Shown here: one piece after another, positions 12,501 through 23,417 of the stretch
How positions within the stretch are numbered: the first letter of the stretch is position 1
How the letters are laid out: each line of letters opens with the position of its first letter
From: Atrichornis clamosus
Taxonomy: Eukaryota; Chordata; Aves; Passeriformes; Menuridae
NCBI GenBank assembly: GCA_013400975.1
Contig: WBMZ01009463.1
Coordinates: 1 to 64,000 of the forward strand
Length of the DNA stretch: 64,000 nucleotides
Reading direction: 5' to 3'
Made by a program: the position numbers and the translations under genes
Notes under the pieces: model-generated
What the model saw: the letters and a program-made list of their open reading frames with translations, nothing else
Told to the model about the DNA's origin: nothing
Database searches by the model: none

Positions 12501-12795
12501 TTTCTGTAGATCAGGATGGGCCAGTCCTTGTTTTAATGGGTTGAAGAGAGTCTAAAGGGTCATTCTAGGACTAGCTAGATCAAGGCAGGACATTGTGGAG
12601 GTCATTTTTGTAGATCTGTATTTTATTTTCTTCACAGGTTATCTTGTTTATGAGTTTGACAAGTTCTGGTTTGAAGAGGAACCAGAAAGCATTATGCACT
12701 TCAACCAGTACAGAGAGAAATTCCATGAAAAAATTAAGGGACTTCTGCTAGATTGCGATGTGGTACTGACCTTACAAGATACAAAGAAACCTTAA
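6367..12795 (+). CDS. ELMOD2: ELMOD2, ELMO-domain GTPase-activating protein for Arf-family GTPases (complete, 8 coding exons, 297 aa)
   Basis: The coding exons are 6367-6511, 7641-7669, 8260-8354, 9129-9258, 10208-10341, 10909-10977, 12089-12222 and 12638-12795, all with GT-AG introns. They sum to 894 nt, 297 codons plus TAA, against 293 residues in human as I recall. The start MWGRVWGFLYSNYFRFWLKW is the hydrophobic/aromatic N-terminus of ELMOD2, and residues 26-34 read TGKCELQRV. The ELMO domain fills the C-terminal half. Its GAP signature lies at 155-168 (IGFQGDDPKTDFRG) with Trp152 upstream, and Arg167 is the catalytic arginine known in the family. SRSNHPKLGYSYAIVGINLT and EFDKFWFEEEPESIMHFN are further family blocks. 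ELMOD2 is a GAP for Arl2 and Arf proteins, active at lipid droplets, ER and mitochondria (established knowledge). The start is the first in-frame ATG in the CpG island. The gene is intact, with no frameshift or stop. Confidence 0.96.
6577..6920 (-). mobile_element. CR1 LINE 3' fragment in ELMOD2 intron 1
   Basis: The sequence reads as the reverse complement of an avian CR1 3' region. It opens with AGAATCATTTAGCTTGGAAG and GACCTCCAAGATCATCGAG. Further in are CTTGACAACCCTTTTGGTGA, GAGGCCGTTTCCTCTCG, CACTTGTTACCTGGGCGAAA and GATAAGGTCCCCCCTGAGCC. The 3' end of the element is on the left. It is strongly diagnostic of a bird or other archosaur genome. It lies antisense to ELMOD2 and starts about 65 bp after exon 1. 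The right edge is approximate. Confidence 0.9.
7641..7669 (+). CDS. ELMOD2: ELMOD2 coding exon 2 (29-nt microexon)
   Basis: Acceptor TATTGCAG, donor GTAAGA. It encodes (E)HSLESSKNK. Its length is not a multiple of three, so skipping it would break the frame. Confidence 0.9.
8260..8354 (+). CDS. ELMOD2: ELMOD2 coding exon 3
   Basis: Acceptor TTCCTAG, donor GTATGT. It encodes VLRNAVHVEEAEAEKCVRDI and then MKEKKIEQKDT, matching the predicted helical region before the ELMO domain. Confidence 0.93.
9003..9056. repeat. Two-copy 27-bp tandem duplication in ELMOD2 intron 3
   Basis: Units 9,003-9,029 and 9,030-9,056 are identical except for one base (G versus A at unit position 21). Each starts ATTAACATAAGAAAGGTCTT. 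It ends about 70 bp before exon 4. Confidence 0.9.
9129..9258 (+). CDS. ELMOD2: ELMOD2 coding exon 4
   Basis: Acceptor TATTTCAG, donor GTGAAA. It encodes GFKTNLHISLLQISGYKKLY and continues to EEHEEQLIE. The exon ends in phase 0. Confidence 0.94.
10208..10341 (+). CDS. ELMOD2: ELMOD2 coding exon 5 (GAP signature)
   Basis: Acceptor TTGTGCAG, donor GTAAGT. It carries ARISKQWCDIGFQGDDPKTD followed by FRGMGLLGLVNL, including the catalytic Arg167. Confidence 0.96.
10909..10977 (+). CDS. ELMOD2: ELMOD2 coding exon 6
   Basis: Acceptor ACTGCAG, donor GTAAGT. It encodes YFSKHYTNEARQILSRSNHP and KL, with split codons at both ends that close in frame. Confidence 0.95.
12089..12222 (+). CDS. ELMOD2: ELMOD2 coding exon 7
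   Basis: Acceptor CATTGCAG, donor GTAAGT. It encodes YSYAIVGINLTEMAYSLLKN through to MEHFHQFY. Reading on into the intron would give a stop at 12,366-12,368. Confidence 0.95.
12638..12795 (+). CDS. ELMOD2: ELMOD2 coding exon 8 (last)
   Basis: Acceptor TTCACAG. It encodes YLVYEFDKFWFEEEPESIMH and on to LLLDCDVVLTLQDTKKP, then TAA at 12,793-12,795. The C-terminal tail runs a few residues past the human end as I recall it. Confidence 0.95.
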
Positions 12796-15700
12796 TTCCT
12801 CTGCATTATATGAGGTTCTGCATCAAAAATGGAATGATGCATTTGGATGAAAGTTCTGCGTGTTTCACCGAAAACTGTCTAACAACAGAACGGGTTTTTT
12901 TACATTAAAAAAAATTAGCAAAATTCAGTTAAGAAAGCTTGGACAATCAGCCTCTGTTTACAGGTATTTTTATGCTATTCTCCAAAGGGCAGCTTTTTGA
13001 GAAGAAAGTGAAACAAAACGCAACCAACAAACTAACACGAAAAACAACACACAAATCTCAAGAGCCTCTGGATCGCTTACTTTGATATTTTCTTTTTACA
13101 CTTCTTGGTGCAGGAACATGAAGCAGGTATTTTGTCGCATCATATTTTTTATGAATATGTTTGACTGTTAATTGTCTTTCAAAAGACAGTTTAAGTTCAG
13201 CTTGTCAATTTTGAACCTAAGTTCCAACTTTTTAATGTAATAGTTGAAGTTGAGTTCAACTTTTAGTTGAAATTACTCTGGTTTTAGACTTTTGGCATTC
13301 TTGTTCTTTACACATCGTTCACTCATCAGTGTTGAATTTCGCTGTAATTTAGAGGTCCGTGAAGGGGATGTATCAGTTGTTTATAATTTTGGAGAAGAGG
13401 CTTAATCCATCAGCATATTGATGTACTTACTAGAAATTACTTCTGGATAAGGAAGTTTATCTATGGATTTGCACCAGCCAATTCCTATGCTTGGATGAAG
13501 TTTAGTTTGCAAACAAAAAGAACCACGTGTCATCAGCATGAGGATAAGGTCCTCAGGCTAAAGCTACTCTTTCTAAAAGTATTCCTACTGTAAAAACTTG
13601 TGATTCTTTCTAATCTGACTTCAGATGGTGAGGATGATTATCTTGGTATCTGTTGTCAACCCTTTCTTTTAGCAGCTAATGGGGTATTCTTAGTGGCAGG
13701 TACAAGAGATCTAGTTTAGCCCTTTTGTAAAGTTTAAAGAAAAACTTTTATTGCAGTTGCAATCCTTATTTTGTAAAAATAAATTCACATCTGAGTACTA
13801 GTCTCCAGAAAAGATGTATTTTCCATGGAAGGGATGCAACTTTGATGTGTTCCTTAATCTTGCTATCCTCAGACAATCTAGTAGATAGGACTTCATGTCT
13901 ATATTGTGACTAATTATTGCTTAGAGCAACTTTAAATGGATTTGGTATGACCATCACTTCATTTTCTAAGACCTTCTATTAAATAAGTGCCTTCTGCTTT
14001 TTTCAATCAGTTTTTATTTTGATTCTTCTAACTAGATCACAGCCTTAGAAACTTGAGTTGAGAAAAATTTTTTCAGCATATACGTAAATAGCTCACAGTG
14101 GCACAAAATTTGTATGCTAATACAAGCTTTCATGTATTTTTTTTTTTATCATCTCAGGTAAATTAGTTAATTTATAGTCAGTGACTAGTCATGAAGATTT
14201 TCCTGAAGAATGCAAGTATTGAACATGAGAAGAAAAACAAAAAATCAAGACAAACCCCTTTTTGTAATGCGTCTTGTTACACTGCATAAGTCTGAAATAT
14301 ATTACAGTATTGCATCTTTTGGAGATCATCCCATCCTTTGAGGGACCCTGTTTTGGGGAGGGGACTGGAGTTGGTGATCTCCAGAGGTGCCTTCCCACCT
14401 CAGTAATTGTGAGTCTGTGTTGTAGAAGTAGTGAATTGTCGCACTATGTCCACCCACGTGCTCTTGATCCCTGAAGTGTTGATGATCTATTTCTTGTTGG
14501 GAAGCTCCTGATCAGGGAGTAGTACATGTGTAGGAGGTAACACAGTTCTGTTTTCTTTTTATGGTACCTTAGGTATAGACAGGAGTCACGTTTAGCATGT
14601 GCAGAGTGGGGAAGGGTTCAATCTCACCGCTGCTGGGTTGATGCTGTTCTACCAATATAAGAAAAAAAAGAAAAAAAACCACTGTGAAGATGCTCAGAGA
14701 GTATTTATGGTTATGCCCTGGTTTGTAAACTGAACAGCTAAAGTGACTAGATTAGGTACAAAACTGACCATGGGAAGCCTAGTTCTTTTGCTGCTCCTAG
14801 GTACTTAGATCCTGGAATTCGCACCACTGAAAAGCTGAGATCCTATGGAGAGTGTTCTGGGATTCAGGTCCTGTGGTGGAGCTCTGTTTCTCTGAGCCTT
14901 GCAGACACTGGACATGCCAAAACTGAGGAAGAAAGGAGAAAGTAGACTCCTTCCCAGTGGCCAAGGGGTTAGTTGTCTTACTTTCTAGCTCCAGCTTCTG
15001 TCGAGTTTGTCTTTTACTGCTGCTAATAGATCTCTGCAAGCAACATGAGATTGACTTTTTGAATTTCAGAAGTAACCCCAGTATGGTTAGCAGCAGCAGG
15101 AAAGGAGGTCCTATTCTTTGTTTTCATCTACTGCTTGCCAGCTATTAACAACATTGCTTGAGCCATCTCTAAAGCTCCCCTTGAGCTATGTCTGCAAGCT
15201 TTTTTTTTTTTTTGTAGTTGCAAAATCTACACCCTTGTCTTTCCAGCCTTGAATCTTTCACTGGGTTCACTGGGAGACTGACATTTAACTATTGCTGAAG
15301 CTTCTGAAGCCGAGCCATCGAGTTTCAGAATTTCTGTCACACACCTGAGATGTTTTAGTGTCGAATGTAGTTTGAGCTTATTACAAGATACATCTTTGCT
15401 AGTCTTTTTTTCTTTTTAAATCAGTGGGTGATCTGGAAGTAAACTGTGGCAGTATGCAAGGGGAAAAAGTAAACCCAATTGGATGAGTGAGACATATGGG
15501 AATACATTAGTTTGCATGTAGTAATAAAGGTGAATGTTTATGTTAGGCTCCAAGGCAGCTTCCCAGTAAACAGTTAGAATTTGCATGTAGCTTTGTATGA
15601 TCAACTGGCCCAGTAATTCTGTCTAGGAGTCACTCACTATATGTAGACTAGTACTGGGTGTCCCTGTTTGCACCGGTGGTAGCCTAATTGTATTATGGTG

Positions 15701-16980
15701 GTAGCTAGAGAATATATGGAAAAAGGTAAAATTGTGTTTAGAGAAGGCAAGAACAAGGCTTTACTAGTCAGTGGTATTTTATGCTAACTCTGTTGTAGGT
15801 GACAATCCTAAGGTTATGGAAGTTTGGAAACGGAGGTAGGCCACCTTTCTGCAAGCTGATATAATCTTTAACATCACAACTTGTAGCTCACAGGTTATTC
15901 TAGGAGTCTTAAAAACTCAGTAAATTCTCTTATTATTTATTAACCATCGCATTTTAAAGTACATATTATCTCACTAGAACTTGCAAGTGCTGTTAGTTTT
16001 CTAACTTGGTGCATCTTTAAAACATACACTACGTGAAAGCTTGTATGCAATAGTTAATTTAAGAAAACAACTGGAGACAAGGTGGTTCTCTAAATTTGTT
16101 GTTGTTGTTCCTGTAGCAACTGTTTAAGAAACTACCTCCACTTTTGTTGTTCAGTGTATTCTTGAAACATGGTGCCACTCTATGAACATATTAATCTGAA
16201 GATAAGTAGATGTTTACCACAAGCAAAAGTAAAATCTAGTCTTTCACTAATTAAACACATTGTTTCATAAGTAACTAACTTGACTGGAAAGCCATCTAAA
16301 GACAGTGCTACTTAGGAAGAAAGAAACAGAATGTTTTTAAACTGGTTGTGCTTCTGTCATCTGATACAGCCATGTAAAGAATAGGGCATTTAGTCCTAAA
16401 GGACAATAGGAAAAAGGGCCAATTTAAGCACCTCAAATAAATGGTTTTGGATTTTCAGTCTTTGAAAAATGAAACAAAAATGCAAACAAAAATTAAACAC
16501 ATACACACAAAGCCCCAAGAAAAGGTCTTCCAGATTTGCCATCCTAGTTTAAATAAAATCTTAAGAAAAAATTACTTAGCCTTGTTTTAGGAATTATCAT
16601 GATGAAAAAATTTGTATTTAGTTAGATGGGAGTTGAACAGTCAGTATTGAAAATACTGCTAGTGATGCATGGTGAAGATGTAACCTGTGGTTTCCTTCTG
16701 TCATTCTTGTTTGTGTTGCTGTAGTACAATGGTGACCAATCTTTGGACTGATGTTTCTTGTGCCAGTCTAGATACTGTCTTTCTCTAGGGAATTAGAACC
16801 AACCCAGCCCAAGACAGCTTGTGGGCAGTTTCTTCTTATCACACTGTGCTTAGATAGCTGCATACTAATAGGAATTCCTGTTTACCACAATATAAAAGCA
16901 ATAACTTAAACTGTGATGTCTGTGTAATAGAGACGTTTACAACGGTAGCGAATAAAGAACGGGTTGTTCCAAAATATTGT
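12796..16980 (+). other. ELMOD2 3' UTR and downstream flank with candidate poly(A) signals
   Basis: AT-rich sequence without coding exons follows the ELMOD2 stop. AATAAA at 13,778-13,783 would give a UTR of about 1 kb. AATAAA at 16,951-16,956, followed by a GT-rich stretch (GGGTTGTTCC, then GTGGTTTTTGG), would give about 4.2 kb. Sequence alone does not decide between them. Confidence 0.45.
14341..14420 (+). mobile_element. CR1 LINE 3' tail fragment
   Basis: The stretch GGGGACTGGAGTTGGTGATC, TCCAGAGGTGCCTTCCCACC, TCAGTAATTGTGAGTCTGTG is a diverged copy of the usual avian CR1 3' terminus, including the terminal ATTCTGTG-like repeat. It lies in the ELMOD2 3' flank, or in its 3' UTR if the distal poly(A) site is used. 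Confidence 0.75.
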
Positions 16981-18167
16981 CAACATTAGTGGTTTTTGGC
17001 TTGCTAGAAAATGTAGTCATTTTCAGTTAGCCGTGCTCTCAGTTCATGCACCTGCACTGGGATATGAGTGAAAGCTTTATCCTTTTTCTTCCCCCCTCCC
17101 AACCCTCCCACTCACCTGTTTGGACGTCTGTGGTTCTTGTCCTGGGCTTGGATTTGTGCCTAGGAAAGGCATTGTTAGGAAATAATGCCGTAGCACCAAC
17201 TGTTGAAATGGTGGGCAGCAGAACATCCGTGTGCACAGAAGCTGAACTGGAAAACACAACAGTACACTTACTAGTTTTTAGGTCAGCATCCAAGTACCTT
17301 AAATTAAACATGAGAAAAACATGCTTGCATGCAAGTCCACTTGATAAACCCCAAACCCCCGCCAAAACTCAAAAAAACCCCACCACTGTTTTGGGCTTGA
17401 AGAACTTGGAAGTTAACTCCAGGAACATTTTTGTTCAGGAGAGCAAAACCTCCAGGAACAAAATCTGAGAGCTGGAGAAAAACTCTGGAGAATGAAAAAG
17501 AAACCCTCATGTGTTGATGTTCTTTTTTGTTCGTTTTTTTCAAACACCTATCTTCTGGCATGCCTTCATACAAACTATGTTAAATAATTTGCTTGTTTTC
17601 TTAAGTTCATTCATATCTCTCAGGCAGCCTTTGTTCCCACTCCTGAACTTTGGAGACCAGAGGCTTCCACTAATGTACTAAAGTGCCACTACATGGTAAC
17701 ACAAGATTTCACCTGTAGCAATTTTTTATTTCTACAGAAGCACAGAACAGGCCCAGCACTACAGGAACACCCCAGCCCTCCAAACCCCAAATATCAGGTT
17801 GGTCAGTTATGCAAATACATTATTTTAGAAAATGGGACGAGGAAGCAGCTATTCAGGAAATTTAAATTGAGATACTGAGTACCACAGGAAAGAGAAGAAA
17901 CAGAGTTCAGCTGTCTTTTGAAGTGACATGCTTTGAGATATCTGCCACCATTTATCAGGAGCATCTTGCACTGCAGTTAAGACTGACTTCCTGTACTTCA
18001 CTGCTTGTACTCCCAGCTCTAAGCCACTCTTGCACAGCAAAGCTGCTGATATCAGCATGTGTCACAATTTTCTATTATTAGTCATAATGCTCACTGCCAC
18101 ATTTTTGTTATTATTTGCTATCAGGCCAATTTCTGGTCTTGCCATTGAATAAATCAGCATTTTAAAC
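16981..18167. other. Intergenic stretch without recognised gene
   Basis: No exon, repeat or RNA gene was recognised. A 140-codon plus-strand ORF (17,046-17,468) and overlapping minus-strand ORFs look like chance: low-complexity composition, no family motif and no flanking splice logic. Nothing resembles a mitochondrial carrier. Confidence 0.5.
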
Positions 18168-18742
18168 TGTGCTGGTTTTAGCTGGGGTAATTTCCTCCCC
18201 AGTGGCTGCTATGGGGCTGTGTTGTGGATTTGTGCTGAACACAGTGATGATAATGTAGAGATGTTTTTGTTATTGCTGGGCAGGGCCCGCACAGAGCCAA
18301 GGCCTTTCCTGCTTTGTGTACTGCCAGGCTGGTGAGGAAGCTGGGGGTGCCTGGGAGGAGACACAGCTGGGACAGGTGACCACAACTGACCACAGGGATA
18401 TTCCGGACCACGTGGCATCAGATCAGGATATAAAGCGGGGGGAAGAAGGAGAAAGGGGAAGACATTTGGACTGATGACGTCTTCCCAAGTAACCATTATG
18501 CATGATGGGGACCCTGCTGTCCTGGAGATGGCTGAGCACCTGCCTGCCCATGGGAAGCACTGAATTATTTCCTTGTTTTGCTTCTCTTGTGTTTGTGACT
18601 TTTGCTTTCCCTATTAACTGTCCTTATCTCAGCCCACAAGTTTTCTGGCTTTTACCCTTCCCATTCTCTCCCCAGTCCCACTGGTGGAGCAGTGAGCAAG
18701 TGACTGACTGGGGCTTGGCTGCTGCCTGGGATTGAACCGCAA
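18168..18742 (+). mobile_element. Solo ERVL-type LTR of an avian endogenous retrovirus
   Basis: It begins TGTGCTGGTTTTAGCTGGGG and ends near ATTGAACCGCAA, the terminal features of a very common bird LTR family. Inside are GCACAGAGCCAAGGCCTTTC, a TATA box (18,429-18,434, GATATAAAGCGGGGGG), GGAGATGGCTGAGCACCTGC, and a degenerate poly(A) region (TATTAACTGTCC, near 18,612). No internal retroviral genes are next to it, so it is a recombined solo LTR. The 3' edge is slightly degenerate and no clean target-site duplication is visible. It lies between ELMOD2 and TBC1D9, in the interval where UCP1 is found in mammals. Confidence 0.88.
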
Positions 18743-21209
18743 TGTTAAAAGCCACAATTTGTGGCTTGAAGTACGTTAACACTTGACTGAAGACTATCTT
18801 CTAGTTGAAAGGAACAAAAATACCATGGAAAGAATGTTTTTTCCAACCAGAGGATAAGGCTCAGTAATAGACACAAGTGCTTCACTTCCATTCGCACCGT
18901 AACACCGCTGCAGTACCTAAACTGGTACGGTCTAGTCACAGACCAGCCTTTTCCCTCAGCACCAGGAGCTGACATCAGGCTTTGATGGAACATTGGAACC
19001 TCATACTCTAGCCAAAAGGCCAGGATACTACAGCACGCTCTGCCGCCATAGGCTGAGCTAACCTACGAACACATCCGCAATTCCTCAGAATTTCCTCATT
19101 GGTTCCAAATGTTTTACTCTAAGCCCAACTAGGTCCATGTTTCTTACAAAAAAGGCTACAACAGCATCAACTACTTTTACTGTTAATACCTAATTTCCAA
19201 TAAAAGGCACCTTCTAGCTACAGCATCCTTTGTTGTTACTGAATTACCAAGAACTGGAGCAGAGTGGGCATCACAGGGATGACAGAAGTTTGGAGAGCAG
19301 CAGCACCGGGACTCACCAAGCACATACAATCCAAACTTGGCAAGCCGTGCTCCCTGACTGTAATACCCTGGGACAGGCACAGGTGCCTTCTCTGATCTCC
19401 TGCGTCTCCATTCAGGCAGGTTGTAGGTTTACAGTGCTTATGCCCCAGCTTTGTTGTGTTGCTCTACGTAGTCTGCTGAAATTGGAAATCTTCCCGACAG
19501 TTTTTTGTCAGTCACGGTATCTCACCTCCTGTCAACAAACCCAGTTACCACCGTTTCATTATGATGCTGCAAAGATCAAAGATTAGTAACAAAGGCCCTC
19601 TGACAGGAGGGATGCAAAAGCTTGTGGAGTTACCCAGGGGGAACCGGACCTGACTGCACAGCCTTCCACGCAAAAGAACCATCTCTCTGCTCGTACAACT
19701 GCTTTCAAGCTGCTCCCTTTCTCTCCCACAATCCCTAAGTGCCACACTAGCCTCCCCCATCTACATTTATGACGCACCACCTGACTTCTACCATAACAGG
19801 AGCTGCAGCATCACTGTGTAAGAACTTAAGGTGCTTTTCTCTTTACAACAGTTCTGATGTCAATTTTTCAGTAGGTTTAATACATCACATAATGAGCTTC
19901 CCGCCTGCAGACAACTCATGTAACACAAACGTTTAAAAGCAAGTCTCAAACACAACCTTTCCTCTAACACTTAGAACTCAGGAGCTGTAAGATGCTACAG
20001 TGAAGCAGGTAAGTGCAACAGAACTTTCACGTTACCAACATCTGACTAAGCTGAAAGACAGACTGGAAGAAAAGCCATAAAGAAATATTCTTCTCAAGTT
20101 TGGTTTGGTTTTTTTTTTAGTAGCAGTGGAAGTTCTATAAAATAACCTATAAAAAAGCTGTATAAAACAGCAGCCCCAACTGAACTCTACAGTTCACAGA
20201 ATACAGAGACTGTATCTCCAAGCGTAGAAAGCACAAGACACAGGCACTTCTAAAGCCATACTTTCTGTGTAGCACTACAATTACACTTTAAAAATACTCA
20301 CGTTTTCTCAAAGGTTTCACACCACTGCATGCTGGTCACTTGAACTCTTGTGTAGCTTTCCGCTCACCAGCTCCCAGCCGGCTACTAAAGAACAGCCCAC
20401 AGCAGATCTCGTTATCAGATAAGACAACTGCTAAGTGGCCACTTGGTGTGGCCCTCATCAGGTGAGCAGCCTCATCCAAAAAAACCTGGAGGAAATCAGC
20501 TCACCTGGCTGCTACCTGTAGCAAAGTCATTCTTCCAGAGGATCCGGCTCATACTCAGAAGCTTTGCTGACGTGATCAGGCAGGTAAAGAAGGCTACTAG
20601 AGCAAAACAAAACGAAGTTGCCCTGTAAATTGGCTCTTTTTACACCAGAGATCCACGTGTGGATATCTCCTCTTGTTACAGGAACGTAACAGCAAAGTAA
20701 TCCTTGTGAACTGTTGCATCCCCTGCGCTGTGGGTGGGGTGTGGAACAAAGCTGATAAGCCCTTCAGAGATAAATGCTTTGGAGCTGTGGTCTGTGTGTC
20801 TCTAGGGGTGTGTGGAAGCTTGTTGATAGGCTTAAATTCACTTTACTGTAACAGACACCTACAAGAGAAATATTTTAGGGATCTGCAAACTTTAAAAGGT
20901 CAGTAATCCACTTAAGAATGTTATCTCTGAGTGCTGAAGACTTCCATGATAGCTTATTCAGCTGCCAGGCATTACAATAAAGCATCCCACTCTGGCCTTA
21001 GCATCTTAAGTTAAAGTCATGGTCTTCAAAATGGTGATTATGGCTTCAAATTAATATTATTATTTTGTTTACATATGTAAACAAATCACACACAGAAAGA
21101 CTATAATGCTTTTTCATACTTGCATTTGTCTGGGTAATAAAGCACAACCACCTGACTTTCCCTCTAGTATGACTTTAATAGTTAAAAATCAGATCTGTGC
21201 AGCGTGTAC
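18743..21209. other. Intergenic DNA downstream of TBC1D9; UCP1 position, no gene seen
   Basis: Neither strand shows mitochondrial-carrier signatures (Px[DE]xx[KR]x[RK] blocks), which a UCP1 gene would repeat three times. Short ORFs such as 20,443-20,628 and 20,673-20,906 resemble no family I know. A perfect palindrome lies at 21,064-21,085. Confidence 0.55.
21064..21085. repeat. Perfect 22-bp palindrome made of two inverted forkhead-like sites
   Basis: Left arm TTTGTTTACAT and right arm ATGTAAACAAA are exact reverse complements about a CATATG centre. Each half contains the forkhead core TGTTTAC / GTAAACA. It lies about 125 bp past the candidate TBC1D9 poly(A) signal. The symmetry is directly visible; binding is inferred. 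Confidence 0.8.
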
Positions 21210-22694
21210 TTTATTTGTTCACATTACCTATTTGTGGTTAAAAACCACTTCATCTGACAGTTTAAAAGCATTCTTTTAAAACAAAAGAATTAAACATAGC
21301 TTGTGCTAAGAAAATCTGCAAGTTACATGGATGCAGTAGTATACAGGAGTATAAAAAAATCAACAGTATTCTACAGAAAGTATTCTCAAAACAGCAAATA
21401 AAGATTAGGCATATAGGCATGATCCTGAAACAAACAAATATGAATTAAAAAACAGCTAACAAAATTTAAAATAAATCCCAAATATCTGTATAAAAAAAGC
21501 AAGGATTCAAAGTGCAGGTGCTCCAGTTTTCATTTTAACATATTACTCAGTAAGTTGACACAGGATACTATTCATTTTATATAAAGTGACAGTGTTCTCA
21601 GTAAGACTTAAACATTCAGTTACATTATCTTGCAGACTTTTTTTCATTACTGCTGCTTTACACTGTAGTAAATAAAGACTTATGCAATACAGGCTCTTAT
21701 TTTCTTATCTAACAAGGATATAATAGGTTGGTGGTAAAGGTTAGTTTTAAGAACTAAGCTATATTTGCTGTAAATCCAGCCTTAGAAGTAGATCTATATA
21801 CTTTTTTTTTTAAACTTTTAAAAACAGATTTCAAATTTTGGAAAGAGACCCTACCAATCTGTTCTGGGACCTGCATCCACTCTCTGGAGCACACCAGCAA
21901 AGCTTCCAAGTCCACCGGTCAGGAATACAGGGCCATGCTGCAGATCTTTCTTTGGTGGCTGCAGCTGGGAAAGGGTTTTCCCTCTGCTGAACCCAGGGAA
22001 AGGCAAATGGGCTCTGCTTTCTGTCAGAGCAGAAACCATCACATTTATCTACATTTGCCTGATGTGCCAACTAGGGTTGGGATGGACTTCTCACTTTTAC
22101 TTGAGTGTACCAGTCTCAGGCAGAGGAGGTTGGGAGCCAGGCAGGTGTCACTGAAGTTGTCTTTCATATATTCAAAAACATAAAATCGATGCATATGTTA
22201 AAAGCCTCTTTGAGAAAAAAATTTTATGAAATAAAATTATCCTTCAGGGATATTGCCTGGAACTTATTTTCACCTGAGGTCCTTTTCAGGTTGACAGTGT
22301 CCCTTTAAATTTTAGGTTCTTCCCATCTTGTTATTTTTTTTCCCCCCAAGAATCAGATCTCTATATAAGACTATTTTAAAAATGCACATCAACATTGGCA
22401 TTAAGTTTACATTTAGAAATTAAGAACTAATCTTTACCATTATATACTGACAGCAATATTAATAATACACACACTTCACTGACAAATGTTATTTTTTTTT
22501 CTGTATTTTGAATAAAATTTGCATTTGTGTAACATTTCCCACAGAAAGAGTGATTATACTTTAAGATAGTTAAGTTTGCACCCCAACATTTTCACATTAG
22601 TGAAAACAACCATGTTTTGAAAATACCAGGGCCTCTGCCAGGTACTAATAAATAGAGAATTGAAAAAAAAAGAAATAAAAAACCTGACTGCCTT
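21210..22694 (-). other. TBC1D9: TBC1D9 3' UTR with candidate poly(A) signal
   Basis: AT-rich sequence follows the TBC1D9 stop on the minus strand without further exons. A minus-strand AATAAA (plus-strand TTTATT, 21,210-21,215) would give a UTR of about 1.5 kb. The 3' end is inferred and other signals could be used. Confidence 0.5.
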
Positions 22695-23417
22695 TTATCC
22701 CGACATAGTAGAGATTTCATAGTCACTGGCTGAGGTTATTGGTTTACCCCTCATCCTTATGTTTTTAGCATTAGTAATCCTAGCCATCATGGACACAGGC
22801 TTGTCAAAGTACCTAACCAGAGCTGGCTCAGTCAAAAGGGAGGCTAAAAATTGTTCAAAGGTGATGGCCCAGTCTCTGTCAATGCTCGTGCTCCTACGGA
22901 GGGCAGGGGTGTGGTTGCTCCGCACCAACACGGTGTCTTCTCCGATGTCCTCGCAGTGCAGCTTCTCCTCCTCATGCGAACCCGCACTCAGCACCGAGTA
23001 GGAGGACATGGAACTATCATCTTTTGTGTCATCATCAGAAATGAGCATGGAAGAACAGGCTCCGTTGTCCCTGGGAGAAGAGTCTTCCAGCTTAATGTCT
23101 TCCATCTGCATGCCCAGGGCACTGTCGGTGCAAGCGGCCTCCTCCTCGCTGGCCACGAGGCTGCTCCGGAACGGCTTGTGCGGCTCCAGGGGGTACTGCT
23201 GGTGCTCCTTCTTCTGGAACAGCTCGCTCTGAACGCCTTTGCTGCAGTTGTTGCTGCTGTCTGTCTCGCTGGGGGGCTGCACGCTGAAGAGCTTTCCAAC
23301 CTCCCCGATCTCCAGGAGCAAGCTCGTCACAGCAGCGGTGGCGTGGTACAGATCCTGCTCGTTGGGGTCTTCGCTGAACATGTTGTACATGGTCTTGCAC
23401 AGTTCAATGAACTGCCC
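22695..23417 (-). CDS. TBC1D9: TBC1D9 exon 21 (last coding exon)
   Basis: Acceptor TGTGTTTAG at 23,418-23,419; 240 codons and TAA at 22,695-22,697. It starts [21 protein letters not shown] variable stretch follows VGKLF, then the acidic/serine-rich block [20 protein letters not shown], and the conserved end described for the gene. This exon is more GC-rich than its surroundings. Confidence 0.96.
   Translation of the reverse strand, partial: GQFIELCKTMYNMFSEDPNEQDLYHATAAVTSLLLEIGEVGKLFSVQPPSETDSSNNCSKGVQSELFQKKEHQQYPLEPHKPFRSSLVASEEEAACTDSALGMQMEDIKLEDSSPRDNGACSSMLISDDDTKDDSSMSSYSVLSAGSHEEEKLHCEDIGEDTVLVRSNHTPALRRSTSIDRDWAITFEQFLASLLTEPALVRYFDKPVSMMARITNAKNIRMRGKPITSASDYEISTMSG

Noticed and set aside
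17046..17468. 140-codon plus-strand ORF in the intergenic region
   Set aside because: No family motif, low-complexity stretches, overlapping ORFs on the other strand, and no similarity to UCP1 or other carriers.
18178..18735. Three ORFs inside the solo LTR
   Set aside because: LTR sequence is regulatory, and the frames match no retroviral protein.
20673..20906. 77-codon ORF with a hydrophobic stretch, preceded by an acceptor-like TTGTTACAG
   Set aside because: It looks slightly protein-like, but I recognise no family and no partner exons; a single chance ORF is the simpler reading.
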